Assembly (NCBI GenBank): GCA_900768675.1
Contig: CAAGDT010000063.1
Span: 1 to 6,345 of the forward strand
DNA: 6,345 nucleotides
DNA from: Oscillospiraceae bacterium
GTDB lineage: Bacteria > Bacillota > Clostridia > Oscillospirales > Ruminococcaceae
Direction: 5' to 3'
A program made the translations under genes and the position numbers. Numbering within the stretch: position 1 is the stretch's first letter; each line of letters starts with the position of its first letter. The notes beneath the pieces were generated by a model. It saw only the letters and a program-made list of their open reading frames with translations, was not told where the DNA came from and did not search any database. Positions 5,357 to 6,345 of this stretch are shown here, one piece after another.

Positions 5357-6310
5357 ATGTACCCTATGAAGCTTACTGCGCCCTGTAAGGATTATCTATG
5401 GGGCGGTACAAGACTGAGAGAAGAATATGGAAAGGTTTCAAGTGCGGACAAGGTTGCCGAGAGCTGGGAGCTTTCCTGCCATAAGGACGGAAAAAGCGTA
5501 ATCGCAAACGGAGAATTTGCAGGACTTACTTTAGAGGAATATATTGAAAAGGCGGGAGCAAAGGTTCTCGGAGAAAACTGCGCCCGTTTCGAGTATTTTC
5601 CTATTCTTATAAAGCTTATCGACGCTAAGGATAATCTTTCCGTGCAGGTTCACCCTGACAACGACTATGCTATGCGGGTTGAGGGAGAGTATGGAAAGAC
5701 TGAGATGTGGTATATCGTGGACTGCGCTCCCGGAGCAGAGCTTTTATACGGCTTTAAGCATGAAATTTCCAAGGAGGAGTTCAGCCGCCGCATCAAGGAA
5801 AACACTCTCCTTGAGGTTACAAACAATGTCCCTGTTCACAAGGGTGACGTTTTCTTTATCGACTCGGGAACGCTTCACGCAATCGGAAAGGGAATACTTA
5901 TTGCTGAAATTCAGCAGAACAGCAACACTACATACAGAATTTACGACTACGGCAGGGTAGGCGCCGACGGAAAGCCGAGACAGCTGCATATTGAAAAGGC
6001 TTGCGACGTTACAAAGCTTACTCCTCCAGAGCGCCCCTGTAAGCCCATGGGGCAGCCAGCAGAAAAGGCGGGTTATACCGAAACCCTACTTGCAACCTGC
6101 GAATACTTCAACGTCAATAAGCTGGAAATAAGGGAGGAAGCAAGGCTTACTGCAACAGAAAAATCCTTTAACTCTGTTCTTGTTCTTGATGGGCAGCTTG
6201 AGGTTGACGGAGTAACTCTTAAGAAGGGCGACAGCTGCTTTATTCCTGCAGGCTACGGCGATTATGCCCTTAAGGGAAAGGGAGAGGCTATTCTTACCGA
6301 CATTGTATGA
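5357..6310 (+). CDS. manA: mannose-6-phosphate isomerase, class I (short Firmicutes form)
   Basis: This enzyme interconverts mannose 6-phosphate and fructose 6-phosphate in the cytoplasm, linking mannose use to glycolysis and supplying mannose precursors. With the ATG at 5357 it is 317 residues, close to Bacillus ManA. The frame is open up to a TTG at 5324, but that codon lies in the leader hairpin; GAAAGGA (5339-5345) sits 11 bases before 5357, and the family's N-terminal pattern (...DYLWGGTRLREEYG) fits. Zinc ligands of the cupin fold are visible: Gln97 and His99 in QVHPDN, Glu116 in GKTEMWYI, and His174 in SGTLHAIG. Arg194 in TYRIYDYGR is the probable catalytic arginine. The C-terminal part (about 245-317) is the second cupin-like half, with KKGDSCFIPAG near the end. 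It has its own promoter and is followed after 19 bases by another gene with a strong ribosome binding site. Identification is secure; the pathway use is inferred. Confidence 0.96.
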   Translation: MYPMKLTAPCKDYLWGGTRLREEYGKVSSADKVAESWELSCHKDGKSVIANGEFAGLTLEEYIEKAGAKVLGENCARFEYFPILIKLIDAKDNLSVQVHPDNDYAMRVEGEYGKTEMWYIVDCAPGAELLYGFKHEISKEEFSRRIKENTLLEVTNNVPVHKGDVFFIDSGTLHAIGKGILIAEIQQNSNTTYRIYDYGRVGADGKPRQLHIEKACDVTKLTPPERPCKPMGQPAEKAGYTETLLATCEYFNVNKLEIREEARLTATEKSFNSVLVLDGQLEVDGVTLKKGDSCFIPAGYGDYALKGKGEAILTDIV

Positions 6311-6329
6311 TTAAAGGAGGTAAACCGAT

Positions 6330-6345
6330 ATGAAATGCTATGTAG
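6330..6345 (+). CDS. start of a downstream gene (only five codons visible)
   Basis: An ATG at 6330 follows AAAGGAGG (6313-6320) by 9 bases, a very strong ribosome binding site placed right after the manA stop. The visible residues are MKCYV, and the frame runs off the window. An N-terminus like this followed by GIDLGGT would suit a ROK-family sugar kinase, which would make sense beside manA, but the diagnostic residues are outside the window, so this is a guess. Co-transcription with manA is likely because the gap is 19 bases and has no terminator. Confidence 0.6.

Overview
The window looks like chromosomal core sequence from a low-to-mid-GC Firmicute, most likely a Clostridia/Oscillospiraceae (Ruminococcus-like) bacterium. 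The reasons are the strong AAAGGAG-type ribosome binding sites, the Gram-positive type genes (MutS2 with an Smr domain, YlxM, short ManA), a lipoprotein cyclophilin, and a ylxM-ffh-rpsP-khpA gene order. All supported genes are on the + strand. I see no mobile element, CRISPR array, tRNA or rRNA.

Layout. (1) 1-1843: the 3' part of mutS2, a small membrane-anchored or secreted protein of unknown function with a TTG start (985-1359), and a Bcp-type peroxiredoxin (1385-1843). Spacing suggests one transcript entering from upstream, with only a weak AU-rich hairpin at its end. (2) 1874-4270: a near-ideal promoter (perfect -35, extended -10) drives ylxM, ffh, rpsP and khpA. These serve co-translational protein targeting and ribosome/RNA function. 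The leader holds a perfect 13-bp inverted repeat and further short segments that can pair in mutually exclusive ways, one of them covering the ribosome binding site. (3) 4296-5232: a lipoprotein cyclophilin-type prolyl isomerase with a helical insert of about 70-75 residues near its active site, ended by a textbook intrinsic terminator. It has no evident promoter of its own. (4) 5260-6345: a second extended -10 promoter, a leader hairpin, class I mannose-6-phosphate isomerase (manA), and the first five codons of another gene behind a very strong ribosome binding site.

How they fit together: the central operon makes the SRP GTPase and its HTH partner together with ribosomal protein S16 and a KH-domain RNA chaperone. 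The cyclophilin that follows would act outside the membrane on exported proteins. The manA block is a separate sugar-phosphate unit.

Nothing here is clearly a new system. The best leads are the ylxM leader RNA, the cyclophilin insert, and the truncated form of the usual SRP-ribosomal operon: no ftsY before ylxM, and no rimM-trmD-rplS after khpA.
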